A stretch of 64,000 nt of DNA from an uncultured Candidatus Melainabacteria bacterium. Its GTDB lineage: Bacteria; Cyanobacteriota; Vampirovibrionia; Gastranaerophilales; Gastranaerophilaceae. The notes beneath the pieces were generated by a model that was not told where the DNA came from, searched no databases, and saw nothing but the letters and a program-made list of their open reading frames with translations. Within the stretch, counting starts at the first letter, position 1. Every line of letters begins with the position of its first letter. The stretch covers positions 186,001-250,000 of the forward strand of contig CAKUTX010000001.1 of the NCBI GenBank assembly GCA_934692485.1. The letters run 5' to 3'. The position numbers and the translations under genes were made by a program. Below, one piece after another: positions 44,663 to 52,725 of this stretch.

Positions 44663-45364
44663 CTAAATTCCCACACTCAGACCAGCACAAAGGTTTATTG
44701 ATTGACCTGTTATACCTTTTGCATCTTCTGAAATTAAATATTCACAAAGTTTTGCAACTTCTTTAGGTTGAACAAAACGTCTTTGAGGAATTGTTTCAAT
44801 CACTTCTTCCCGTGAAAACTCACTATCATCAATGGAACTCATCCCAAGCTCTGTTTCCACCCAACCTGGATTGATTGTATTAACAGTAATATTAAATTCG
44901 GCAAGCTCAAGTGCCAACGCTTTAGTCAACCCTATCAGACCTGCTTTTGAGGAAGAATAAATACTCGCATAAGCTTCTCCCATAACTCCGGAAATTGAAC
45001 CTATATTTATTATTCTGCCCCATTTTTGTTCTTTCATATTCGGAATTGCACTTGATGCAAGAATTGAAGGCGCTATCAAATTCGTTTGATAAAGTCTTTG
45101 AATATCATCAACATTCATACTTTCAAGCCCTGAATAAACATATTCTCCGGCATTATTGATTAAAACATCAATATTATTTTTTTTGATAAATTTTGTTAAA
45201 ACTTCTATATCTTGCGCCAAATTGCAAACACAGTAACCCTTTGCATTACAACTTTTCAATGCATTTTCATTCCGACCAGTCACAAAAACGTCCCCAAGAG
45301 AAAAAAGCTCTTTCGCAATCGCATTTCCTATTCCCTTAGATGCACCCGTAACAAGTATATTCAT
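44663..45364 (-). CDS. Short-chain dehydrogenase/reductase
   Basis: An NAD(P)-dependent oxidoreductase of 233 aa. TGASKGIGNAIA (residues 6-17) binds the cofactor, LINNAG stabilises the fold, and the catalytic Tyr-Lys pair is in IYSSSKAGL, with Ser in NIGSISGV. It resembles FabG-type enzymes, but the substrate is not evident. GGGGAG precedes the ATG. It is followed on the plus side by secG, 58 nt upstream in transcription. Confidence 0.92.
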   Translation of the reverse strand: MNILVTGASKGIGNAIAKELFSLGDVFVTGRNENALKSCNAKGYCVCNLAQDIEVLTKFIKKNNIDVLINNAGEYVYSGLESMNVDDIQRLYQTNLIAPSILASSAIPNMKEQKWGRIINIGSISGVMGEAYASIYSSSKAGLIGLTKALALELAEFNITVNTINPGWVETELGMSSIDDSEFSREEVIETIPQRRFVQPKEVAKLCEYLISEDAKGITGQSINLCAGLSVGI

Positions 45365-45422
45365 TGCGTCTCCCCGAGATTAAAATCATTCCTCTTTGAA
45401 TTCGGAGGAATGAAATTTTATG

Positions 45423-45647
45423 TTATTTAATTATTCCAAATCCTAAAAGGAATGTACATATCAAAAATATTGCAGATACGATTCCGGTTAGTTTGTTCAA
45501 GCCTTTTTCCGCACTTTTTTGAGAAGCAAAAACGTGTGAAGCTCCGCCGATACCAGCAATTCCATCTCCTTTTGGAGAGTGCAACAATATTAATACTATC
45601 AACAACAATGCAGAAACTATTTGTATAGCCCATACTAAAGTTAACAT
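45423..45647 (-). CDS. secG: Preprotein translocase subunit SecG
   Basis: A 74-aa membrane protein with two helices (ALLLIVLILLHSPKGDG and VSAIFLICTFLLGFGII). The conserved loop GIGGASHVFASQKSAEKGLNKLT lies between them. SecG aids SecYE-mediated export. GGAGAAAAAATAG lies before the ATG. It directly follows the NrtR-like gene. Confidence 0.94.
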   Translation of the reverse strand: MLTLVWAIQIVSALLLIVLILLHSPKGDGIAGIGGASHVFASQKSAEKGLNKLTGIVSAIFLICTFLLGFGIIK

Positions 45648-46334
45648 CTATTTTTTCTCCTTTTTCTTCGAAATGAAATGAGCCCTTTTTGAATTCAATT
45701 TAATGTCTTTAAAAGTATATAATCTTGCAGGTCTTTTTGAAGATGATTTTGTGTATTCATCGAGCTCAATAAGTCCGTCTGTCACAAGAGCTTTTTTTCT
45801 AAAATTACGTTTATCTAACTTTTTACCCATGATTAATTCATAAGCTTTTTGCATTTCGGTAAGTGTAAATTTTTCATTTAATAATTGATACGCGACAGGA
45901 CAAAGTTCTAATCTTTCACGAGTTCTTTTTAAAGAGTACTCAATAATTTCTTTGTGGTCAAAAGCCAAAGGCGGCAAATCAGAAATTTTATGCCAACCAA
46001 GCTCTGGAGTTGTAATAATATTAACATCCTCAGCTCTGACCAAAGCGAAATATGCACAAGTTATAACCCTGGCATTAGGGTGTCTGAGCGGATCACCAAA
46101 AGTGTAAAGTTGCTCAAGATACACGTTATCAATATTTGTACGTTCTTTTAATACCCTTAGAGCAGCTTGGTCTAGGTTTTCAGACAACCTTACATACCCA
46201 CCAGGGATTGCCCACTTGTCTTTGAACGGTTCATTGTTACGTTTAACAAGCAGTACATGCAGTGCATCATTCTTCATTGTAACAATTACTACGTCGACTG
46301 TAATTTCGTGTGTTTTGGTTTCGTTAAAAATCAT
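45648..46334 (-). CDS. NrtR-like Nudix regulator
   Basis: The 228-aa protein has an N-terminal Nudix fold and a C-terminal winged helix (MGKKLDKRNFRKKALVTDGL). This is the NrtR layout, regulators of NAD metabolism. The Nudix box reads GGYVRLSENLDQAALRVLKE: the usual Glu after Arg is Val, so hydrolysis is probably lost and the domain likely senses a ligand such as ADP-ribose. NAD genes in this window are nadA and nadK; I cannot show a binding site at either. GAGG before the ATG. Confidence 0.85.
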   Translation of the reverse strand: MIFNETKTHEITVDVVIVTMKNDALHVLLVKRNNEPFKDKWAIPGGYVRLSENLDQAALRVLKERTNIDNVYLEQLYTFGDPLRHPNARVITCAYFALVRAEDVNIITTPELGWHKISDLPPLAFDHKEIIEYSLKRTRERLELCPVAYQLLNEKFTLTEMQKAYELIMGKKLDKRNFRKKALVTDGLIELDEYTKSSSKRPARLYTFKDIKLNSKRAHFISKKKEKK

Positions 46335-46500
46335 ATGTCCTCTATCTCTATGATAATGATATAATAAAAATAAAAATTTACATAAGTTAATAGTTGTATT
46401 TTATTAACAAATTTTAACATGATTTAAACTTTTTATCAATTTTATACAATATAAATACTTTATATATATACGGGGAATAAATTAGGGATATTTGTATAAA

Positions 46501-47379
46501 ATGTTTAGCACAGTCAGATTTAACAACTATTTTATGATGCCACCAATGGGTTTTAATCCATTTATGGGCGGTTGTGGCTGCAATTCATTTAGCCCTATGT
46601 CCCAATTCTGGATGATGAATTCATTATTTTCAATGCCACAAATGTATTCATTCCCTAGTTTTTCAATGCCAATGTTTTCACCATTTTTTATGATGCAAAA
46701 TTATTCAATGCCATCATTAGCTATGAGTGGAAATTTGTTCTCTATGGCAAATTATTCTATGCCAGCAGTCAACCCGATTATGAATTTCAGCATGCCTGCT
46801 GCAATTAGCCAATTGAACTTATTAAATCAATATTCAAACAGTTTTGGAAGTCTTACAGCTCTAAACTCAAACAGAACTCAAGAAGCTCAAAGCAATCAAA
46901 AAACTAAAAAAACAAATGCATCAAGCAATAAATTTAATAGAAAAGCAACCGAATTATACACTGGCACCGCAGAAGATTTGAATAAATATTTAAAAGGCAA
47001 AGGAGTTCTTGAAGGTCAAGGACAAGCATTTATGAACGCTCAAAAGAAATATGGAATTAGCGCTTCTGTCTTAGCTGCAATTTGTATTCATGAATCAGGA
47101 AACGGCAAAAGCAAATTAGCCAAAAATCAAAATAATATCGGCGGAATTAGAATTGCAGGATCTAAAAAGTTTAGAACATTTGGTTCTGTAGCTGAATGTA
47201 TTGATTATATGGGAGGTTTAATAAAAAGGAATTATGTTGATAAAGGATTAACAACTTTATCTGAAATTAACGAAAAATACTGTCCTCCATCTGACAAAAC
47301 AGATAAAGACGGAACAAATGCAATATGGGCACAAGAAATTAACAAACATGCAAACTCAATAGAAAACGCTATTGCATAA
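46501..47379 (+). CDS. Glucosaminidase-domain protein with Met-rich N-terminus
   Basis: The 292-aa protein has an unusual ~110-residue N-terminus dominated by Met, Phe, Ser and Pro, with five copies of FSMP or YSMP. A polar linker follows. The C-terminal domain (~165-285) has KKYGISASVLAAICIHESGN, NQNNIGGI and ATWAQ-type features of the N-acetylglucosaminidase (FlgJ/LytG-like) fold, with Glu in IHESG as likely catalyst. It should cut peptidoglycan, but there is no classical signal peptide. The start could also be TTG at 46492. Confidence 0.75.
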   Translation: MFSTVRFNNYFMMPPMGFNPFMGGCGCNSFSPMSQFWMMNSLFSMPQMYSFPSFSMPMFSPFFMMQNYSMPSLAMSGNLFSMANYSMPAVNPIMNFSMPAAISQLNLLNQYSNSFGSLTALNSNRTQEAQSNQKTKKTNASSNKFNRKATELYTGTAEDLNKYLKGKGVLEGQGQAFMNAQKKYGISASVLAAICIHESGNGKSKLAKNQNNIGGIRIAGSKKFRTFGSVAECIDYMGGLIKRNYVDKGLTTLSEINEKYCPPSDKTDKDGTNAIWAQEINKHANSIENAIA

Positions 47380-47484
47380 TTTTTAACTTTTTAGAAATAT
47401 TACAATTCGACATAATCCATTGATGTTCTTGAATGTTTCATGTATCCTCTAAGAATAGATGAAACAATTGCGGAAGGATTAGCA

Positions 47485-48582
47485 ATGGATAAGGGATATG
47501 TTGAAAATGGTTTTATTGTAGACGTTAGCAACGCTCGCAAAACTTCAGAAATTATTTATGAATTAAGTAGAGTTTTGGACTTGCCTGACGCGCAAAGCAA
47601 AAAAGTTTGTTTAAAACTGGGAGCAGTAGATTTAACAACAACAGAGTTAACAAGCATTAAAGCTCTTGTTGAATCAATGAATTCTGAGTTGGAATTCATT
47701 ACGACAAGCTCCGCTGTTACCGTAAAATCTGCAGAAGAATTAGGAATAGAAGTCTCAATATTGGAAAATATTGTTCCAACTCCGGATTTTAATGCAAATC
47801 AAGAAAAAGTTAATCAGGAACTTGAAAAAGCTCTTGATAAAATTTTTGGAGATGAAACAACTGAAATAAAAACGTTTGCTCAAGACAAAGATTTGAAAAC
47901 TTTAAAAAATACTGTTTCTGAACAGGTTGAAGAACAGGCTGAAAAAATCAGTGAAGAAAACAGCAATTCTGAAAATCAAATGAAAACAGTTGATACATCT
48001 GTTACAGAGCCGTCTTTGTCAGAAGCAGTAAAAGAAGAAAAAGAAGAAGATACTAAAGACAGTGTCCTACCAGAAATTTCTTCTCAGATTGAAGAAACTC
48101 CTGATTTTAAAGAAGAATTAAAAGATTTTAATAGTGAATTGGAAAACGCTAACAAAATTGAAGGCGATGATATTGAAGATATTGATTACAATTTAGACAA
48201 TTTGAGAAAATCCCTCAGAGAAACAGAAAAACTGCCAACTTTGTATATTCAAAGAACTTTACGTTCAGGACAAAGCATAACATCTGACGGCAATATTGTT
48301 ATTGTTGGAGATGCAAACCCAGGTTCTGAAATTATTGCGAAAGGCGATATTACTGTTTGGGGTATTTTGGGAGGTATTGCTCATGCTGGTTCTGCAGGCA
48401 ATCAATACGCAAAAATCAGGGCTTTAAAAATGAATGCAATTCAATTGAGAATTGCTGATACTTTTGCAAGACGTCCTGACAATATTAATATTCCATACAT
48501 TCAAAAGACAGATACATTTATTCCGGAAGAAGCTTGTATCTACAAAAAACAGATTATAATACACAAAATGCACGAATCATAA
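47485..48582 (+). CDS. minC: Septum site-determining protein MinC
   Basis: Inhibitor of FtsZ assembly, placed by MinD. The C-terminal MinC domain (~260-345: RTLRSGQSITSDGNIVIVGD; GSEIIAKGDITVWGILGG; AKIRALKMNAIQLRIAD) is clear, and a MinC_N-like domain covers ~1-90. Between them lies a ~160-residue acidic linker, far longer than usual. I prefer ATG 47485 because GGAAGGA lies 6 nt upstream; ATG 47440 has no such site. First gene of minCDE. Confidence 0.88.
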   Translation: MDKGYVENGFIVDVSNARKTSEIIYELSRVLDLPDAQSKKVCLKLGAVDLTTTELTSIKALVESMNSELEFITTSSAVTVKSAEELGIEVSILENIVPTPDFNANQEKVNQELEKALDKIFGDETTEIKTFAQDKDLKTLKNTVSEQVEEQAEKISEENSNSENQMKTVDTSVTEPSLSEAVKEEKEEDTKDSVLPEISSQIEETPDFKEELKDFNSELENANKIEGDDIEDIDYNLDNLRKSLRETEKLPTLYIQRTLRSGQSITSDGNIVIVGDANPGSEIIAKGDITVWGILGGIAHAGSAGNQYAKIRALKMNAIQLRIADTFARRPDNINIPYIQKTDTFIPEEACIYKKQIIIHKMHES

Positions 48583-48594
48583 AAAGGAGAAATA

Positions 48595-49410
48595 ATGAGC
48601 GGTAGAGTTATCGTAATAACATCCGGAAAGGGTGGAGTAGGTAAAACTACAACTAATGCCAATATTGGTACTGCATTAGCAAAAGCTGGCAAAAAAGTTG
48701 TAATGATTGATACTGACCTCGGATTGAGAAATTTAGACCTGCTACTTGGTTTAGAAAATAGAATTGTTTACACAATTGTTGACGTTGTTGAAGAACGTTG
48801 CAAGCTTAAACAAGCTTTAGTAAAAGATAAGAAAAATCCAAACTTATGTCTTTTAGCAGCTGCTCAAACAAGAGATAAAACAGCCGTTACTGAAGAACAG
48901 TTAAAAGATATTTGTGAAAAATTACAAAAAGATTTTGATTTTATTCTAGTTGACTGTCCAGCTGGTATTGAACAAGGATTTCAAAACGCTGTAGCTGGAG
49001 CTTCAGAAGCAATTGTAGTAACAACACCTGAAATGTCAGCAATTCGTGACGCTGATAGAATTATCGGATTGCTTGAATCAAAAGAAGAAATTAAATCTTA
49101 CAAACTATTATTGAATAGAGTTCGTCCAAACTTAATTGAATCAAAAGATATGGTTAGTGTAGACGAAGTTGTAGATATTCTTTCTGCAGAATTAATAGGT
49201 ATAATTCCGGAAGATACTGGAATTATCGTTTCCACAAACAAAGGTGAACCGATTGTAAATGATGAAAAATCCCTAGCAGGCAGAGCATATAGTAATGTTG
49301 CAAGAAGAATTATCGGAGAAGATGTTCCATTTTTGGATTTGGATGAGCCAAAAGGTGTTATGGCAAGAATAAAAAAATTCTTCTCAGGCTTGACAGGAAA
49401 GGAGAAATAA
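48595..49410 (+). CDS. minD: Septum site-determining ATPase MinD
   Basis: A ParA-like ATPase that recruits MinC to the membrane. The 271-aa protein has the deviant Walker A SGKGGVGKTT near residue 10, the switch region DTDLGLRNLDLLLG and Walker B DFILVDCPAGIEQG. A C-terminal amphipathic helix (MARIKKFFSGLTGKEK) is the membrane-targeting sequence. AAAGGAG before the ATG. Confidence 0.97.
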   Translation: MSGRVIVITSGKGGVGKTTTNANIGTALAKAGKKVVMIDTDLGLRNLDLLLGLENRIVYTIVDVVEERCKLKQALVKDKKNPNLCLLAAAQTRDKTAVTEEQLKDICEKLQKDFDFILVDCPAGIEQGFQNAVAGASEAIVVTTPEMSAIRDADRIIGLLESKEEIKSYKLLLNRVRPNLIESKDMVSVDEVVDILSAELIGIIPEDTGIIVSTNKGEPIVNDEKSLAGRAYSNVARRIIGEDVPFLDLDEPKGVMARIKKFFSGLTGKEK

Positions 49411-49411
49411 G

Positions 49412-49921
49412 ATGATATTCCAAAATTTATACAATAAAGTCTTAGGTTTTTTCCGCCAAACAGAACAAGAAGAATTAGAATCGTCAAAAGACACGGCTTG
49501 CAACAGATTACGTGTTGTTTTAATGCAAGATAGAACTAATTTGACTCCAGAACTTATGGAACGTATGAGAAAAGAAATGGTTGAACTTCTTTCTAAGTAT
49601 GTTGAAATGGATAAAGATGCTCTAGAATTAAATCTTGAACAAGATGGAGAACAAGTTGCTTTAATGTTGTCAATTCCTGTTATCAGAGCTAAAGATGAAG
49701 AAGAAATCAAAGCGGCTTTAGAGGCAGAAGATGCTAAAAAAGAAGCTGATAATGAGAATGATGAGGATGATGACGACGGAGAAGATGCTCCTGAAGATGA
49801 AGAAGTTACAGTTGAAAAAACTGAAATTATCATTGATGAAGAATCTTTAGATGACGATTTGTCCGATGATGATTATTCTGAAGACGAAACTGACGATGAC
49901 GAAGACAAAGACGAAGAATAA
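49412..49921 (+). CDS. minE: MinE with a long acidic C-terminal tail
   Basis: Topological regulator that stimulates MinD. Residues ~25-92 form the MinE core (DTACNRLRVVLMQDRTNLTP; ERMRKEMVELLSKYVEMD). The first ~20 residues can form the membrane-binding helix (LYNKVLGFF). The remaining ~75 residues are overwhelmingly Asp and Glu (DDDDGEDAPEDEE and others), which normal MinE of ~90 aa lacks. It begins 1 nt after the minD stop, with AAAGGAG. Confidence 0.93.
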   Translation: MIFQNLYNKVLGFFRQTEQEELESSKDTACNRLRVVLMQDRTNLTPELMERMRKEMVELLSKYVEMDKDALELNLEQDGEQVALMLSIPVIRAKDEEEIKAALEAEDAKKEADNENDEDDDDGEDAPEDEEVTVEKTEIIIDEESLDDDLSDDDYSEDETDDDEDKDEE

Positions 49922-49946
49922 TTGAAAAATAAAATTTATAACGAAA

Positions 49947-49976
49947 AAGAATTCTTGTATGAGAATTCTTTTTTTT
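49947..49976 (+). terminator. Terminator of minCDE
   Basis: AAGAATTCT (49947-49955) and AGAATTCTT (49962-49970) form a 9-bp stem followed by a run of T. Confidence 0.9.
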
Positions 49977-50010
49977 ATGATAAATCTCTTTTTAAAATAT
50001 TCAAAATAAA

Positions 50011-50039
50011 TTGCCTAAGCTTTTAATTTATGTTATCTT
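50011..50039 (+). promoter_or_regulatory. Promoter giving a leaderless PadR-DUF512 mRNA
   Basis: TTGCCT (50011-50016), a 17-nt spacer and TATCTT (50034-50039) ending 6 nt before ATG 50046. Confidence 0.6.
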
Positions 50040-50045
50040 TAACAT

Positions 50046-50570
50046 ATGATTGAGCTCTTAATTTTATATGTATTATTAAAACGCGATTTTACAATGTACG
50101 CAATTCAAAAAAGAATTGAAGAAAATTTTGCTCCATTTACCAAACCGAGTTTCGGGGCTTTAAAACCGGCATTACGACGACTGGAAGAAAAAGAATGCCT
50201 TACATCTCGAAAAATAATGTCAGATGGGGGAAAATTATCCGTTTATTATGAAATTTCTAAAAATGGGATTGCAGAGCTCAAACACCTTATTCTTGAAGAA
50301 TTGAGTGACAACCCACTACAGTTTTTATCAAATGCAAGAGTTAAACTTTGCTGCGCAGATTGTCTGAATTCTGATGAACGCAAACGATTGTTTTTCTCCG
50401 TAAAATCACGCGCAATGCAATTTAAAAGCGCTTCTCAAAATATTTTGAATGATGAGTACAATCACATAAATTTTTACCAAAAAGTAGTTATTGACAATAC
50501 ATTGTGTGAATTTTCAAATCTTATAACATTAGTCGAAGGATTGGAGAAAGATAATGCCCGCAATAGTTAA
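50046..50570 (+). CDS. PadR-family transcriptional regulator
   Basis: The 174-aa protein has a PadR winged helix (LILYVLLKRDFTMYAIQKRI; GALKPALRRLEEKECL; VYYEISKNGIAELKHL) and a helical C-terminal dimerisation region. PadR proteins usually repress nearby genes. The 3' end overlaps the DUF512 gene by 17 nt, so the two are coupled. No Shine-Dalgarno at its own start. Confidence 0.88.
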   Translation: MIELLILYVLLKRDFTMYAIQKRIEENFAPFTKPSFGALKPALRRLEEKECLTSRKIMSDGGKLSVYYEISKNGIAELKHLILEELSDNPLQFLSNARVKLCCADCLNSDERKRLFFSVKSRAMQFKSASQNILNDEYNHINFYQKVVIDNTLCEFSNLITLVEGLEKDNARNS

Positions 50571-51822
50571 TTCTGTCGTAAAAAATTCAATCGCCGAAGA
50601 ATTAGAAATTCAAGCCGGTGATGAAATTTTGTCAATTGATGGCTCAAAAATGCTCGACATGATTGATTATAATTTTTTATGTAAATCTGATTTTATCACT
50701 GTTGAAATAAAAAAAACTAATGGAGAGATTGAAGAAATTGAGCTTGAAAAAGATTATGACGAAGACTTGGGTATTGTATTCGAAAGCGCAGTTTTTGACA
50801 GAGTAAAACCATGCCTAAATCACTGCATATTCTGTTTCGTTGATCAACAACCTAAAGGGCTTCGGAACACTTTATACATCAAAGACGACGACTATAGGCT
50901 TTCATACCTGCAAGGAACGTATATTACCCTGACAAATCTAACAGATGCAGACAGGGACAGAATTAAAAGAATGCATCTCGGACCTTTTTACGTATCAATA
51001 CATACTACTAATCCTGACCTTAGAGTAAAAATGCTTAGAAATCCAAATGCAGGAAAAGCTTTGGATAACTTAAACTGGTTTAGAAAAAATAAAATTCCGT
51101 TTCACGCACAAATTGTTCTTTGCCCAGGCCTGAATGACGGAAAAGAACTAGAAAGAACTCTCTCGGATTTAGCAAAATTAAAAAATACTGTTCTGTCTGT
51201 CGCAATTGTTCCGGTAGGAATTACCCAATTTAGAGAAGAAAGTTTAAAACAAGTAGACAAAAAATGCGCAGAGGAAACTCTTAAAATAGCTTCAAAATTC
51301 AAACGAGTCTGTTGCTCTGATGAATTTTTCTTACTTGCAGAACAAGAAATTCCTCCAGCAAAATATTACGGAAATTACAATCAATTGGATGATGGAGTCG
51401 GTTCTTTGAGAATTTTACTTGAAGATTTTAAATCAAGAGAATTACCAAAAGAAATTAAAAAACCTATAAAAATTTCTTTTGCATCTGGTTATGCCGCAAC
51501 CTATGCTTTAGAAAAAATTGCAAAAAAGCTGAATAAAATAAAAAACTTAACTGTTACCGTAAATCCTGTAAAATCAGAATATTGGGGGAAAGATATTACA
51601 GTATCTGGCTTAATCACAACAGATGACTTAATAAGAACTGTAAAAGATTTGGATACAGATTTGGTCATTATTCCTTCTGTTATGCTAAAACCATACACCG
51701 AAAGTTTTCTTGACGGAAAAACATTATCAGATGTAAAAAATCAATCTGGAAAAGAGTTTTTTGTTATTAAAGAAATTTATTCTACAAAAGAAATAATCGA
51801 CTTCATATGGACACAAGTTTAG
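50554..51822 (+). CDS. DUF512 protein: PDZ-like plus radical-SAM-like domains
   Basis: A 422-aa protein. A PDZ-like N-terminus (~1-60, IQAGDEILSIDGSKMLDM) is followed by an iron-sulphur motif C87-x3-C91-x2-C94 (PCLNHCIFC) and a radical-SAM-type barrel. The DUF512 domain covers the last ~200 residues (KYYGNYNQLDDGVGSLR). The family is widespread in anaerobes and cyanobacteria; its reaction is not established to my knowledge. GGAG precedes its ATG within padR. Confidence 0.9.
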   Translation: MPAIVNSVVKNSIAEELEIQAGDEILSIDGSKMLDMIDYNFLCKSDFITVEIKKTNGEIEEIELEKDYDEDLGIVFESAVFDRVKPCLNHCIFCFVDQQPKGLRNTLYIKDDDYRLSYLQGTYITLTNLTDADRDRIKRMHLGPFYVSIHTTNPDLRVKMLRNPNAGKALDNLNWFRKNKIPFHAQIVLCPGLNDGKELERTLSDLAKLKNTVLSVAIVPVGITQFREESLKQVDKKCAEETLKIASKFKRVCCSDEFFLLAEQEIPPAKYYGNYNQLDDGVGSLRILLEDFKSRELPKEIKKPIKISFASGYAATYALEKIAKKLNKIKNLTVTVNPVKSEYWGKDITVSGLITTDDLIRTVKDLDTDLVIIPSVMLKPYTESFLDGKTLSDVKNQSGKEFFVIKEIYSTKEIIDFIWTQV

Positions 51823-51832
51823 ATTTATTATA

Positions 51833-51860
51833 AAAAAAGAACGACATCTCTGCCGTTCTT
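51833..51860 (-). terminator. Terminator after rpsI, possibly bidirectional
   Basis: AAGAACG (51837-51843) pairs with CGTTCTT (51854-51860). On the minus strand a T run of seven follows. Confidence 0.75.
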
Positions 51861-51892
51861 GTGTATATATTTTTGCGAATTTCGCAAGAAGA

Positions 51893-52288
51893 TTAACGTT
51901 TTGAGAATTGGAAACGTTTTCTTGCACGTTTGCGACCGTATTTTTTACGTTCTTTAACACGTGGGTCACGAGTTAGCAAACCTTCAAGACGTAAAACGTT
52001 TTTGTATTCTTCGTTAGCTTTAACTAATGCTCTTGAAATACCATGTCTGATAGCACCACATTGAGCAACGATACCGCCACCTACAGCTTTAACTTTTACA
52101 TCATATTTTTCTTGATTATCAGTCAAAACTAAAGGTCTGTAAACTAACATTTCGATAGCAGGTCTGTTTCCGATGTAATTTTTCAATGTTTTACCGTTAA
52201 CAAAAATTCTGCCTTTACCTTTTACTAGTTTTACAACAGCAATAGAGGTTTTTCTGCGGCCTGTAGCCATAATTTCTTTATCTGCCAT
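51893..52288 (-). CDS. rpsI: 30S ribosomal protein S9
   Basis: S9 contacts the P-site tRNA with its C-terminal tail. The 131-aa product ends KKYGRKRARKRFQFSKR, the conserved basic tail, and contains AVGGGIVAQCGAIRHGISRAL. Its ATG overlaps the rplM stop (TAATG). Last gene of the alpha-type operon. Confidence 0.97.
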   Translation of the reverse strand: MADKEIMATGRRKTSIAVVKLVKGKGRIFVNGKTLKNYIGNRPAIEMLVYRPLVLTDNQEKYDVKVKAVGGGIVAQCGAIRHGISRALVKANEEYKNVLRLEGLLTRDPRVKERKKYGRKRARKRFQFSKR

Positions 52289-52725
52289 TATTTAGCCTCC
52301 TTTTCCAACACAATTGGTTTTTGTGCTGCGTGTGGATGTTCAGAACCGTTGTATACTTTCAATTTAGTGAACTGAGTGTCACCCAAAGTATTGTGCTGAA
52401 GCATACCTTTTACTGCTTTTTCAATTAACAATCTAGCATCTTTTTCACGTAATTCTTTTACGCTTGCTGATTTTAATCCACCAGGGAAACCTGTGTGGTG
52501 ATAATAAATTTTATCAGTTTCTTTTTTACCTGAAACCAAAACTTTGTCAGCATTGATTACGATTACGAAATCACCTGTATCAACGTTTGGAGTATATTCA
52601 GGTTTATTTTTACCTCTTAAAATATTTGCTACTCTGGTAGCCAATCTGCCAAGGATTTCTCCTTCTGCATCGATTAAATACCATTTTCTTTCAACTTCTA
52701 GAGGTTTTGCTGAATATGTTTTCAT
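52288..52725 (-). CDS. rplM: 50S ribosomal protein L13
   Basis: L13 is an early 50S assembly protein. The 145-aa product has [18 protein letters not shown], then [11 protein letters not shown] and [10 protein letters not shown]. It overlaps truA by 4 nt (ATGA) and rpsI by one base, as in the cyanobacterial gene order. Confidence 0.97.
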   Translation of the reverse strand: MKTYSAKPLEVERKWYLIDAEGEILGRLATRVANILRGKNKPEYTPNVDTGDFVIVINADKVLVSGKKETDKIYYHHTGFPGGLKSASVKELREKDARLLIEKAVKGMLQHNTLGDTQFTKLKVYNGSEHPHAAQKPIVLEKEAK

